Positions 11,099 to 24,299 of a stretch of DNA of 64,000 nucleotides are shown one piece after another. The translations under genes and the position numbers were made by a program. The stretch is from Sepiola atlantica (lineage: Eukaryota > Mollusca > Cephalopoda > Sepiida > Sepiolidae), in assembly GCA_963556195.1 (NCBI GenBank), contig CAUVYP010000244.1:2418001-2482000 (forward strand). The letters run 5' to 3'. The notes beneath the pieces are model-generated. The model was not told the origin of the DNA, did not search any database, and was given only the letters and a program-made list of their open reading frames with translations. The stretch's first letter is position 1. Each line of letters begins with the position of its first letter.

Positions 11099-12795
11099 GC
11101 GCGTTTTAATGTTGATATCGCTTTTGTTTATAACTTCCACATTTATTCGAATTGTGCAACGAAACTTTGCAGACAGTCGCGGAGACACATGTTCTACTGA
11201 AGTACCAAGTTTCAAAAGTGCAGCTCTTGTACTGCCGGAGATATGTCGATACAAACTGAATACGCAAAACATCAACAAAATTTAGCGCGTTTTAAAGTTG
11301 ATATCGCTTTTGTTTATAACTTCCACATTTATTCGAATTGTGCAACGAAACTTTGCAGACAGTCTCGAATAGGCCTTTTCTACTGAAGCACCAAGTGTCA
11401 GAAGTGCAGCTCTTGTACTGCCGGAGATATGTCGATACAAACTGAATACGCAAAACATCAACAAAATTTAGCGCGTTTTAAAGTTGATATCGCTTTTGTT
11501 TATAACTTCCACATTTATTCGAATTGTGCAACGAAACTTTGCAGACAGTCTCGAATAGGCCTTTTCTACTGAAGTACCAAGTTTCAGAAGTGCAGCTCTT
11601 GTACTGCCGGAGATATGTCGATACAAACTGAATACGCAAAAAACCAACAAAATTTAGCGCGTTTTAAAGTTGATATCGCTTTTGTTTATAACTTTCACAT
11701 TTATTCGAATTGTGCAACGAAACTTTGCAGACAGTCTCGAATAGGCCTCCTCTACTGAAGTACCAAGTTTCAGAAGTGCAGCTCTTGTACTGCTGGAGAT
11801 ATGTCGATACAAACTGAATACGCAAATCATCAACAAAATTTAGCGCGTTTTAATGTTGATATCGCTTTTGTTTATAACTTCCACATTTATTCGAATTGTG
11901 CAACGAAACATTGCAGACAGTCTCGAATAGGCCTTTTCTACTGAAGTACAAAGTTTCAGAAGTGCAGCTCTTGTACTGCCGGAGATATGTCGATACAAAC
12001 TGAATACGCAAAACATCAACAAAATTTAGCGCGTTTTAAAGTTGATATCGCTTTTGTTTATAACTTTCACATTTATTCGAATTGTGCCACGAAACTTTGC
12101 AGACAGTCGCGGAGACACATTTTCTACTGAAGTACCAAGTTTCAGAAGTGCAGCTCTTGTACTGCCGGAGATATGTCGATACAAACTGAATACGCAAAAC
12201 ATCAACAAAATTTAGCGCGTTTTAAAGTTGATATCGCTTTTGTTTATAACTTCCACATTTATTCGAATTGTGCAACGAAACTTTGCAGACAGTCTCAAAT
12301 AGGCCTTTTCTACTGAAGCAGCAAGTTTCAGAAGTGCAGCTCTTGTACTGCCGGAGATATGTCGATACAAACTGAATACGCAAAACATCAACAAAATTTA
12401 GCGCGTTTTAAAGTTGATATCGCTTTTGTTTATAACTTCCCCATTTATTCGAATTGTGCAACGAAACTTTGCAGACAGTCGCGGAGACACATTTTCTACT
12501 GAAGTACCAAGGTTCAGAAGTGCAGCTCTTGTACTGCCGGAGATATGTCGATACAAACTGAATACGCAAAAAACCAACAAAATTTAGCGCGTTTTAAAGT
12601 TGATATCGCTTTTGTTTATAACTTCCACATTTATTCGAATTGTGCAACGAAACTTTGCAGACAGTCTCGAATAGGCCTCCTCTACTGAAGTACCAAGTTT
12701 CAGAAGTGCAGCTCTTGTACTGCCGGAGATATGTCGATACAAACTGAATACGCAAATCATCAACAAAATTTAGCGCGTTTTAATGTTGATATCGC

Positions 12796-12806
12796 TTTTG
12801 TTATAA
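12796..12806. other. 1-bp deletion in an R monomer
   Basis: The sequence reads cgcttttgttataac, one T fewer than the usual cgcttttgtttataac. The unit 12770-12954 is therefore 185 bp. No other copy shares it. Confidence 0.9.
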
Positions 12807-13033
12807 CTTCCATATTTATTCGAATTGTGCAACGAAACTTTGCAGACAGTCTCGAATAGGCCTTTTCTACTGAAGTACAAAGTTTCAGAAGTGCAGCTCT
12901 TGTACTGCCGGAGATATGTCGATACAAACTGAATACGCAAAACATCAACAAAATTTAGCGCGTTTTAAAGTTGATATCGCTTTTGTTTATAACTTCCACA
13001 TTTATTCGAATTGTGCCACGAAACTTTGCAGAC

Positions 13034-13046
13034 AGTCGCGAAACAC
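13034..13046. other. 1-bp deletion in a B monomer
   Basis: The beta box reads tcgcgaaacacatg, one G fewer than tcgcggaaacacatg. The unit 12955-13139 is 185 bp. It lies one monomer after the deletion near 12801, an unusual pairing of two private single-base losses within 240 bases. Confidence 0.9.
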
Positions 13047-13325
13047 ATGTTCTACTGAAGTACCAAGTTTCAGAAGTGCAGCTCTTGTACTGCCGGAGAT
13101 ATGTCGATACAAACTGAATACGCAAAACATCAACAAAATTTAGTGCGTTTTAAAGTTGATATCGCTTTTGTTTATAACTTCCACATTTATTCGAATTGGG
13201 CAACGAAACTTTGCAGACACTCTCGAATAGGCCTTTTCTACTGAAGCACCAAGTGTCAGAAGTGCAGCTCTTGTACTGCCGGAGATATGTCGATACAAAC
13301 TGAATACGCAAAACATCAACACAAT

Positions 13326-16300
13326 TTAGCGCGTTTTAAAGTTGATATCGCTTTTGTTTATAACTTCCACATTTATTCGAATTGTGCAACGAAACTTTGC
13401 AGACAGTCTCGAATAGGCCTTTTCTACTTAAGTACTAAGTTTCAGAAGTGCAGCTCTTGTACTACCGGAGATATGTCGATACAAACTGAATACGCAAAAA
13501 ACCAACAAAATTTAGCGCGTTTTAAAGTTGATATCGCTTTTGTTTATAACTTCCACATTTATTCGAATTGTGCAACGAAACTTTGCAGACAGTCTCGAAT
13601 AGGCCTCCTCTACTGAAGTACCAAGTTTCAGAAGTGCAGCTCTTGTACTGCCGGAGATATGTCGATACAAACTGAATACGCAAATCATCAACAAAATTTA
13701 GCGCGTTTTAATGTTGATATCGCTTTTGTTTATAACTTCCACATTTATTCGAATTGTGCCACGAAACTTTGCAGACAGTCGCGGAGACACATGTTCTACT
13801 GAAGTACCAAGTTTCAAAAGTGCAGCTCTTGTACTGCCGGAGATATGTCGATACAAACTGAATACGCAAAACATCAACAAAATTTAGCGCGTTTTAAAGT
13901 TGATATCGCTTTTGTTTATAACTTCCACATTTATTCGAACTGTGCAACGAAACTTTGCAGACAGTCTCGAATAGGCTTTTTCTACTGAAGCACCAAGTGT
14001 CAGAAGTGCAGCTCTTGTACTGCCGGAGATATGTCGATACAAACTGAATACGCAAAACATCAACAAAATTTAGCGCGTTTTAAAGTTGATATCGCTTTTG
14101 TTTATAACTTCCACATTGATTCGAATTGTGCAACGAAACTTTGCAGACAGTCTCGAATAGGCCTTTTCTACTTACGTACCAAGTTTCAGAAGTGCAGCTC
14201 TTGTACTGCCGGAGATATGTCGATACAAACTGAATACGCAAAAAACCAACAAAATTTAGCGCGTTTTAAAGTTAATATCGCTTTTGTTTATAACTTTCAC
14301 ATTTATTCGAATTGTGAAACGAAACTTTGCAGACAGTCTCGAATAGGCCTCCTCTACTGAAGTACCAAGTTTCAGAAGTGCAGCTCTTGTACTGCCGGAG
14401 ATATGTCGATACAAACTGAATACGCAAATCATCAACAAAATTTAGCGCGTTTTAATGTTGATATCGCTTTTGTTTATAACTTCCACATTTATTCGAATTG
14501 TGCAACGAAACTTTGCAGACAGTCTACAATAGGCCTTTTCTACTGAAGTACAAAGTTTCAGAAGTGCAGCTCTTGTACTGCCGGAGATATGTCGATACAA
14601 ACTGAATACGCAAATCATCAACAAAATTTAGCGCGTTTTAATGTTGATATCGCTTTTGTTTATAACTTCCACATTTATTCGAATTGTGCAACGAAACTTT
14701 GCAGACAGTCGCGGAGACACATGTTCTACTGAAGTACCAAGTTTCAAAAGTGCAGCTCTTGTACTGCCGGGGATATGTCGATACAAACTGAATACGCAAA
14801 ACATCAACAAAATTTAGCGCGTTTTAAAGTTGATATCGCTTTTGTTTATAACTTCCACATTTATTCGAATTGTGCAACGAAACTTTGCAGACAGTCTCGA
14901 ATAGGCCTTTTCTACTGAAGCACCAAGTGTCAGAAGTGCAGCTCTTGTACTGCCGGAGATATGTCGATACAAACTGAATACGCAAAACATCAACAAAATT
15001 TAGCGCGTTTTAAAGTTGATATCGCTTTTGTTTATAACTTCCACATTTATTCGAATTGTGCAACGAAACTTTGCAGACAGTCTCGAATAGGCCTTTTCTA
15101 CTGAAGTACCAAGTTTCAGAAGTGCAGCTCTTGTACTGCCGGAGATATGTCGATACAAACTGAATACGCAACAAACCAACAAAATTTAGCGCGTTTTAAA
15201 GTTGATATCGCTTTTGTTTATAACTTTCACATTTATTCGAATTGTGCAACGAAACTTTGCAGACAGTCTCGAATAGGCCTCCTCTACTGAAGTACCAAGG
15301 TTCAGAAGTGCAGCTCTTGTACTGCCGGAGATATGTCGATACAAACTGAATACGCAAATCATCAACAAAATTTAGCGCGTTTTAATGTTGATATCGCTTT
15401 TGTTTATAACTTCCACATTTATTCGAATTGTGCAACGAAACTTTACAGACAGTCTCGAATAGGCCTTTTCTACTGAAGTACAAAGTTTTAGAAGTGCAGC
15501 TCTTGTACTGCCGGAGATATGTCGATACAAACTGAATATGCAAAACATCAACAAAATTTAGCGCGTTTTAATGTTAATATCGCTTTTGTTTATAACTTCC
15601 ACATTTATTCGAATTGTGCAACGAAACTTTGCAGACAGTCTCAAATAGGCCTTTTCTACTGAAGTACCAAGTTTCAGAAGTGCAGCTCTTGTACTGCCGG
15701 AGATATGTCGAGACAAACTGAATACGCAAAACATCAACAAAATTTAGCGCGTTTTAAAGTTGATATCGCTTTTGTTTATAACTTCCACATTTATTCGAAT
15801 TGTGCAACGAAACTTTGCAGACAGTCGCGGAGACACATTTTCTACTGAAGTACCGAGGTTTAGAAGTGCAGCTCTTGTACTGCCGGAGATATGTCGATAC
15901 AAACTGAATACGCTAAACATCAACAAAATTTAGCGCGTTTTAAAGTTGATATCGCTTTTGTTTATAACTTCCACATTTATTCGAATTGTGCAACGAAACT
16001 TTGCAGACAGTCGCGGAAACACATGTTCTACTGAAGTACCAAGTTTCAGAAGTGCAGCTCTTGTACTGCCGGAGATATGTCGATACAAACTGAATACGCA
16101 AAACATCAACAAAATTTAGTGCGTTTTAAAGTTGATATCGCTTTTGTTTATAACTTCCACATTTATTCGAATTGGGCAACGAAACTTTGCAGACACTCTC
16201 GAATAGGCCTTTTCTACTGAAGCACCAAGTGTCAGAAGTGCAGCTCTTGTACTGCCGGAGATATGTCGATACAAACTGAATACGCAAATCATCAACAAAA

Positions 16301-17975
16301 TTTAGCGCGTTTTAATGTTGATATCGCTTTTGTTTATAACTTCCACATTTATTCGAATTGTGCAACGAAACTTTGCAGACAGTCTCAAATAGGCCTTTTC
16401 TACTGAAGTACCAAGTTTCAGAAGTGCAGCTCTTGTACTGCCGGAGATATGTCGATACAAACTGAATACGTAAAACATCAACAAAATTTAGCGCGTTTTA
16501 AAGTTGATATCGCTTTTGTTTATAACTTCTAAATTTATTCGAATTGTGCAACGAAACTTTGCAGACAGTCTCGAATAGGCCTCCTCTACTGGAGTACCAA
16601 GTTTCAGAAGTGCAGCTCTTGTACTGCCGGAGATATGTCGATACAAACTGAATACGCAAAACATCAACAAAATTTAGCGCGTTTTAAAGTTGATATCGCT
16701 TTTGTTTATAACTTTCACATTTATTCGAATTGTGCCACGAAACTTTGCAGACAGTCGCGGAGACACATTTTCTACTGAAGTACCAAGTTTCAGAAGTGCA
16801 GCTCTTGTACGGCCGGAGATATGTCGATACAAACTGAATACGCAAAACATCAACAAAATTTAGCGCGTTTTAAAGTTGATATCGCTTTTGTTTATAACTT
16901 CCACATTTATTCGAATTGTGCAACGAAACTTTGCAGACAGTCTCAAATAGGCCTTTTCTACTGAAGCAGCAAGTTTCAGAAGTGCAGCTCTTGTACTGTC
17001 GGAGATATGTCGATACAAACTGAATACGCAAAACATCAACAAAATTTAGCGCGTTTTAAAGTTGATATCGCTTTTGTTTATAACTTCCCCATTTATTCGA
17101 ATTGTGCCACGAAACTTTGCAGACAGTCGCGGAGACACATTTTCTACTGAAGTACTAAGGTTCAGAAGTGCAGCTCTTGTACTGCCGGAGATATGTCGAT
17201 ACAAACTGAATACGCAAAAAACCAACAAAATTTAGCGCGTTTTAAAGTTGATATCGCTTTTGTTTATAACTTCCACATTTATTCGAATTGTGCAACGAAA
17301 CTTTGCAGACAGTCTCGAATAGGCCTCCTCTACTGAAGTACCAAGTTTCAGAAGTGCAGCTCTTGTACTGCCGGAGATATGTCGATACAAACTGAATACG
17401 CAAATCATCAACAAAATTTAGCGCGTTTTAATGTTGATATCGCTTTTGTTTATAACTTCCATATTTATTCGAATTGTGCAACGAAACTTTGCAGACAGTC
17501 TCGAATAGGCCTTTTCTACTGAAGTACAAAGTTTCAGAAGTGCAGCTCTTTTACTGCCGGAGATATGTTGATACAAACTGAATACGCAAAACATCAACAA
17601 AATTTAGCGCGTTTTAAAGTTGATATCGCTTTTGTTTATAACTTCCACATTTATTCGAATTGTGCCACGAAACATTGCAGACAGTCGCGGAAACACATGT
17701 TCTACTGAAGTACCAAGTTTCAGAAGTGCAGCTCTTGTACTGCCGGAGATATGTCGATACAAACTGAATACGCAAAACATCAACAAAATTTAGTGCGTTT
17801 TAAAGTTGATATCGCTTTTGTTTATAACTTCCACATTTATTCGAATTGGGCAACGAAACTTTGCAGACACTCTCGAACAGGCCTTTTCTACTGAAGCACC
17901 AAGTGTCAGAAGTGCAGCTCTTGTACTGCCGGAGATATGTCGATACAAACTGAATACGCAAAACATCAACAAAAT
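13326..17975. repeat. 25-monomer block, D-E-N-O-P'-Q-R-N-O-P-Q-R-S-T-U-C-F-G-H-I-J-E-R-B-C
   Basis: Twenty-five monomers, 4,650 bp. P' at 14070 has cttacgtacc where P has ctgaagtacc. The Q-R-N-O-P-Q-R run from 14256 repeats that from 10726, including the odd R-to-N join where an R body carries an E-like tail caaatcat. Private substitutions are frequent (near 14118, 14273, 14318, 14526, 14771, 15445, 15711), so this part looks older or less homogenised than 27-42 kb. Confidence 0.8.
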
Positions 17976-20900
17976 TTAGCGCGTTTTAAAGTTGATATCG
18001 CTTTGGTTTATAACTTCCACATTTATTCGAATTGTGCAACGAAACTTTGCAGACAGTCTCGAATAGGCCTTTTCTACTATAGTACTAAGTTTCAGAAGTG
18101 CAGCTCTTGTACTACCGGAGATATGTCGATACAAACTGAATACGCAAAAAACCAACAAAATTTAGCGCGTTTTAAAGTTGATATCGCTTTTGTTTATAAC
18201 TTCCACATTTATTCGAATTGTGCAACGAAACTTTGCAGACAGTCTCGAATAGGCCTCCTCTACTGAAGTACCAAGTTTCAGAAGTGCAGCTCTTGTACTG
18301 CCGGAGATATGTCGATACAAACTGAAGACGCAAAACATCAACAAAATTTAGCGCGTTTTAAAGTTGATATCGCTTTTGTTTATAACTTCCCCATTTATTC
18401 GAATTGTGCAACGAAACTTTGCAGACAGTCGCGGAGACACATTTTCTACTGAAGTACCAAGGTTCAGAAGTGCAGCTCTTGTACTGCCGGAGATATGTCG
18501 ATACAAACTGAATACGCAAAAAACCAACAAAATTTAGCGCGTTTTAAAGTTGATATCGCTTTTGTTTATAACTTCCACATTTATTCGAATTGTGCAACGA
18601 AACTTTGCAGACAGTCTCTAATAGGCCTCCTCTACTGAAGTACCAAGTTTCAGAAGTGCAGCTCTTGTACTGCCGGAGATATGTCGATACAAACTGAATA
18701 CGCAAATCATCAACAAAATTTAGCGCGTTTTAATGTTGATATCGCTTTTGTTTATAACTTCCACATTTATTCGAATTGTGCAACGAAACTTTGCAGACAG
18801 TCTCGAATAGGCCTTTTCTACTGAAGTACAAAGTTTCAGAAGTGCAGCTCTTGTACTGCCGGAAATATGTCGATACAAACTGAATACGCAAAACATCAAC
18901 AAAATTTAGCGCGTTTTAAAGTTGATATCGCTTTTGTTTATAACTTCCACATTTATTCGAATTGTGCCACGAAACTTTGCAGACAGTCGCGGAAACACAT
19001 GTTCTACTGAAGTACCAAGTTTCAGAAGTGCAGCTCTTGTACTGCCGGAGATATGTCGATACAAACTGAATACGCAAAACATCAACAAAATTTAGTGCGT
19101 TTTCAAGTTGATATCGCTTTTGTTTATAACTTCCACATTTATTCGAATTGGGCAACGAAACTTTGCAGACACTCTCGAATAGGCCTTTTCTACTGAAGCA
19201 CCAAGTTTCAGAAGTGCAGCTCTTGTACTGCCGGAGATATGTCGATACAAACTGAATACGCAAAACATCAACAAAATTTAGCGCGTTTTAAAGTTGATAT
19301 CGCTTTTGTTTATAACTTCCACATTTATTCGAATTGTGCAACGAAACTTTGCAGACAGTCTCGAATAGGCCTTTTCTACTTAAGTACTAAGTTTCAGAAG
19401 TGCAGCTCTTGTACTACCGGAGATATGTCGATACAAACTGAATACGCAAAAAACCAACAAAATTTAGCGCGTTTTAAAGTTGATATCGCGTTTGTTTATA
19501 ACTTCCACATTTATTCGAATTGTGCAACGAAACTTTGCAGACAGTCTCGATTAGGCCTCCTCTACTGAAGTACACAGTTTCAGAAGTGCAGCTCTTGTAC
19601 TGCCGGAGATATGTCGATACAAACTGAATACGCAAAACATCAACAAAATTTAGCGCGTTTTAAAGTTGATATCGCTTTTGTTTATAACTTCCACATTTAT
19701 TCGAATTGTGCAACGAAACTTTGCAGACAGTCTCGAATAGGCCTTTTCTACTTAAGTACTAAGTTTCAGAAGTGCAGCTCTTGTACTACCGGAGATATGT
19801 CGATACAAACTGAATACGCAAAAAACCAACAAAATTTAGCGCGTTTTAAAGTTGATATCGCTTTTGTTTATAACTTCCACATTTATTCGAATTGTGCAAC
19901 GAAACTTTGCAGACAGTCTCGAATAGGCCTCCTCTACTGAAGTACCAAGTTTCAGAAGTGCAGCTCTTGTACTGCCGGAGATATGTCGATACAAACTGAA
20001 TACGCAAATCATCAACAAAATTTAGCGCGTTTTAATGTTGATATCGCTTTTGTTTATAACTTCCACATTTATTCGAATTGTGCCACGAAACTTTGCAGAC
20101 AGTCGCGGAGACACATGTTCTACTGAAGTACCAAGATTCAAAAGTGCAGCTCTTGTACTGCCGGAGATATGTCGATACAAACTGAATACGCAAAACATCA
20201 ACAAAATTTAGCGCGTTTTAAAGTTGATATCGCTTTTGTTTATAACTTCCACATTTATTCGAATTGTGCAACGAAACTTTGCAGACAGTCTCGAATAGGC
20301 CTTTTCTACTGAAGCACCAAGTGTCAGAAGTGCAGCTCTTGTACTGCCGGAGATATGTCGATACAAACTGAATACGCAAAACATCAACAAAATTTAGCGC
20401 GTTTTAAAGTTGATATCGCTTTTGTTTATAACTTCCACATTTATTCGAATTGTGCAACGAAACTTTGCAGACAGTCTCGAATAGGCCTTTTCTACTGAAG
20501 TACCAAGTTTCAGAAGTGCAGCTCTTGTACTGCCGGAGATATGTCGATACAAACTGAATACGCAAAAAACCAACAAAATTTAGCGCGTTTTAAAGTTGAT
20601 ATCGCTTTTGTTTATAACTTTCACATTTATTCGAATTGTGCAACGAAACTTTGCAGACAGTCTCGAATAGGCCTCCTCTACTGAAGTACCAAGTTTCAGA
20701 AGTGCAGCTCTTGTACTGCCGGAGATATGTCGATACAAACTGAATACGCAAATCATCAACAAAATTTAGCGCGTTTTAATGTTGATATCGCTTTTGTTTA
20801 TAACTTCCACATTTATTCGAATTGTGCAACGAAACTTTGCAGACAGTCTCGAATAGGCCTTTTCTACTGAAGTACAAAGTTTCAGAAGTGCAGCTCTTGT

Positions 20901-21509
20901 ACTGCCAGAGATATGTCGATACAAACTGAATACGCAAAACATCAACAAAATTTAGCGCGTTTTAATGTTAATATCGCTTTTGTTTATAACTTCCACATTT
21001 ATTCGAATTGTGCAACGAAACTTTGCAGACAGTCTCAAATAGGCCTTTTCTACTGAAGTACCAAGTTTCAGAAGTGCAGCTCTTGTACTGCCGGAGATAT
21101 GTCGATACAAACTGAATACGCAAAACATCAACAAAATTTAGCGCGTTTTAAAGTTGATATCGCTTTTGTTTATAACTTCCACATTTATTCGAATTGTGCA
21201 ACGAAACTTTGCAGACAGTCGCGGAGACACATTTTCTACTGAAGTACCAAGGTTCAGAAGTGCAGCTCTTGTACTGCCGGAGATATGTCGATACAAACTG
21301 AATACGCAAAACATCAACAAAATTTAGCGCGTTTTAAAGTTGATATCGCTTTTGTTTATAACTTCCACATTTATTCGAATTGTGCAACGAAACTTTGCAG
21401 ACAGTCGCGGAAACACATGTTCTACTGAAGTACCAAGTTTCAGAAGTGCAGCTCTTGTACTGCCGGAGATATGTCGATACAAACTGAATACGCAAAACAT
21501 CAACAAAAT
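17976..21509. repeat. 19-monomer block, D-E-J-E-R-B-C-D-E-D-E-N-O-P-Q-R-S-T-U
   Basis: Nineteen monomers, 3,534 bp. It contains a local D-E, D-E doubling at 19278-20021 (372 bp), the simplest tandem step seen in the window. The E copy at 19464 has private changes (tcgcgtttg near 19488, cgattagg near 19550, tacacag near 19572) absent from the E copy at 19836, so the doubling is either not very recent or followed by fast change. Confidence 0.8.
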
Positions 21510-23369
21510 TTAGTGCGTTTTAAAGTTGATATCGCTTTTGTTTATAACTTCCACATTTATTCGAATTGTGCAACGAAACTTTGCAGACAGTCTCAAATAG
21601 GCCTTTACTACTGAAGCAGCAAGTTTCAGAAGTGCAGCTCTTGTACTGCCGGAGATATGTCGATACAAACTGAAGACGCAAAACATCAACAAAATTTAGC
21701 GCGTTTTTAAGTTGATATCGCTTTTGTTTATAACTTCCCCATTTATTCGAATTGTGCAACGAAACTTTGCAGACACTCGCGGAGACACATTTTCTACTGA
21801 AGTACCAAGTTTCAGAAGTGCAGCTCTTGTACTGCCGGAGATATGTCGATACAAACTGAATACGCAAAAAACCAACAAAATTTAAACCGTTTTAAAGTTG
21901 ATATCGCTTTTGTTTATAACTTCCACATTTATTCGAATTGTGCAACGAAACTTTGCAGACAGTCTCGAATAGGCCACCTCTACTGAAGTACCAAGTTTCA
22001 GAAGTGCAGCTCTTGTACTGCCGGAGATATGTCGATACAAACTGAATACGCAAATCATCAACAAAATTTAGCGCGTTTTAATGTTGATATCGCTTTTGTT
22101 TATAACTTCCATATTTATTCGAATTGTGCAACGAAACTTTGCAGACAGTCTCGAATAGGCCTTTTCTACTGAAGTACAAAGTTTCAGAAGTGCAGCTCTT
22201 GTACTGCCGGAGATATGTCGATACAAACTGAATACGCAAAACATCAACAAAATTTAGCGCGTTTTAAAGTTGATATCGCTTTTGTTTATAACTTCCACAT
22301 TTATTCGAATTGTGCCACGAAACTTTGCAGACAGTCGCGGAAACACATGTTCTACTGAAGTACCAAGTTTCAGAAGTGCAGCTCTTGTACTGCCGGAGAT
22401 ATGTCGATACAAACGGAATACGCAAAAAACCAACAAAATTTAGCGCGTTTTAAAGTTGATATCGCTTTTGTTTATAACTTTCACATTTATTCGAATTGTG
22501 CAACGAAACTTTGCAGACAGTCTCGAATAGGCCTCCTCTACTGAAGTACCAAGTTTCAGAAGTGCAGCTCTTGTACTGCCGGAGATATGTCGATACAAAC
22601 TGAATACGCAAATCATCAACAAAATTTAGCGCGTTTTAATGTTGATATCGCTTTTGTTTATAACTTCCACATTTATTCGAATTGTGCAACGAAACTTTGC
22701 AGACAGTCTCGAATAGGCCTTTTCTACTGAAGTACAAAGTTTCAGAAGTGCAGCTCTTGTACTGCCGGAGATATGTCGATACAAACTGAATACGCAAAAC
22801 ATCAACAAAATTTAGCGCGTTTTAATGTTAATATCGCTTTTGTTTATAACTTCCACATTTATTCGAATTGTGCAACGAAACTTTGCAGACAGTCTCAAAT
22901 AGGCCTTTTCTACTGAAGTACTAAGTTTCAGAAGTGCAGCTCTTGTACTTCCGGAGATATGTCGATACAAACTGAATACGCAAAACATCAACAAAATTTA
23001 GCGCGTTTTAAAGTTGATATCGCTTTTGTTTATAACTTCCACATTTATTCGAATTGTGCAACGAAACTTTGCAGACAGTCGCGGAGACACATTTTCTACT
23101 GAAGTACCAAGGTTCAGAAGTGCAGCTCTTGTACTGCCGGAGATATGTCGATACAAACTGAATACGCAAAACATCACCAAAATTTAGCGCGTTTTAAAGT
23201 TGATATCGCTTTTGTTTATAACTTCCACATTTATTCGAATTGTGCAACGAAACTTTGCAGACAGTCGCGGAAACACATGTTCTACTGAAGTACCAAGTTT
23301 CAGAAGTGCAGCTCTTGTACTGCCGGAGATATGTCGATACAAACTGAATACGCAAAACATCAACAAAAT
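21510..23369. repeat. 10-monomer HOR unit I-J-E-R-B-Q-R-S-T-U, copy 1
   Basis: Ten monomers, 1,860 bp, followed directly by a second I-J-E-R-B at 23370. The same unit recurs at 31368 and 37134. This copy has private changes: ctttactac near 21604, tttttaag near 21705, aaaccg near 21884, gccacctc near 21974. Confidence 0.88.
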
Positions 23370-24299
23370 TTAGTGCGTTTTAAAGTTGATATCGCTTTTG
23401 TTTATAACTTCCACATTTATTCGAATTGTGCAACGAAACTTTGCAGACAGTCTCAAATAGGCCTTTTCTACTGAAGCAGCAAGTTTCAGAAGTGCAGCTC
23501 TTGTACTGCCGGAGATATGTCGATACAAACTGAAGACGCAAAACATCAACAAAATTTAGCGCGTTTTAAAGTTGATATCGCTTTTGTTTATAACTTCCCC
23601 ATTTATTCGAATTGTGCAACGAAACTTTGCAGACAGTCGCGGAGACACATTTTCCACTGAAGTACCAAGGTTCAGAAGTGCAGCTCTTGTACTGCCGGAG
23701 ATATGTCGATACAAACTGAATACGCAAAAAACCAACAAAATTTAGCGCGTTTTAAAGTTGATATCGCTTTTGTTTATAACTTCCACATTTATTCGAATTG
23801 TGCAACGAAACTTTGCAGACAGTCTCGAATAGGCCTCCTCTACTGAAGTACCAAGTTTCAGAAGTGCAGCTCTTGTACTGCCGGAGATATGTCGATACAA
23901 ACTGAATACGCAAATCATCAACAAAATTTAGCGCGTTTTAATGTTGATATCGCTTTTGTTTATAACTTCCATATTTATTCGAATTGTGCAACGAAACTTT
24001 GCAGACAGTCTCGAATAGGCCTTTTCTACTGAAGTACAAAGTTTCAGAAGTGCAGCTCTTGTACTGCCGGAGATATGTCGATACAAACTGAATACGCAAA
24101 ACATCAACAAAATTTAGCGCGTTTTAAAGTTGATATCGCTTTTGTTTATAACTTCCACATTTATTCGAATTGTGCCACGAAACTTTGCAGACAGTCGCGG
24201 AAACACATGTTCTACTGAAGAACCAAGTTTCAGAAGTGCAGCTCTTGTACTGCCGGAGATATGTCGATACAAACTGAATACGCAAAACATCAACAAAAT
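23370..24299. repeat. 5-monomer run I-J-E-R-B
   Basis: First half of a second 10-monomer unit, cut short because B is followed here by C instead of Q. The same truncated arrangement occurs at 38994-39923. I ends with gaagacgc, a mark of I copies that precede J in this HOR family. Confidence 0.85.

Larger units (their letters stand above)
9238..13325. repeat. 22-monomer block with four lost bases
   Basis: Order: D-E-N-O-P-Q-B-P*-Q-R-N-O-P-Q-R-H-I-J-E-R-B-C. Its 4,088 bp is 22 x 186 minus 4. The missing bases are 2 near 11085 (R), 1 near 12801 (R) and 1 near 13041 (B). P* at 10540 starts ttagtgcg as a post-B unit does but ends as P, so it looks chimeric. The E-R-B-C-D-E-N-O run beginning at 8494 recurs from 12584, which suggests a duplication of about 4.1 kb. 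Confidence 0.8.

Noticed and set aside
18916..19263. 115-codon minus-strand open frame in a third register
   Set aside because: Created by a single change (gttttcaag for gttttaaag near 19101) that removes one stop. Neighbouring monomers keep the stop. A similar accident occurs at 21520.
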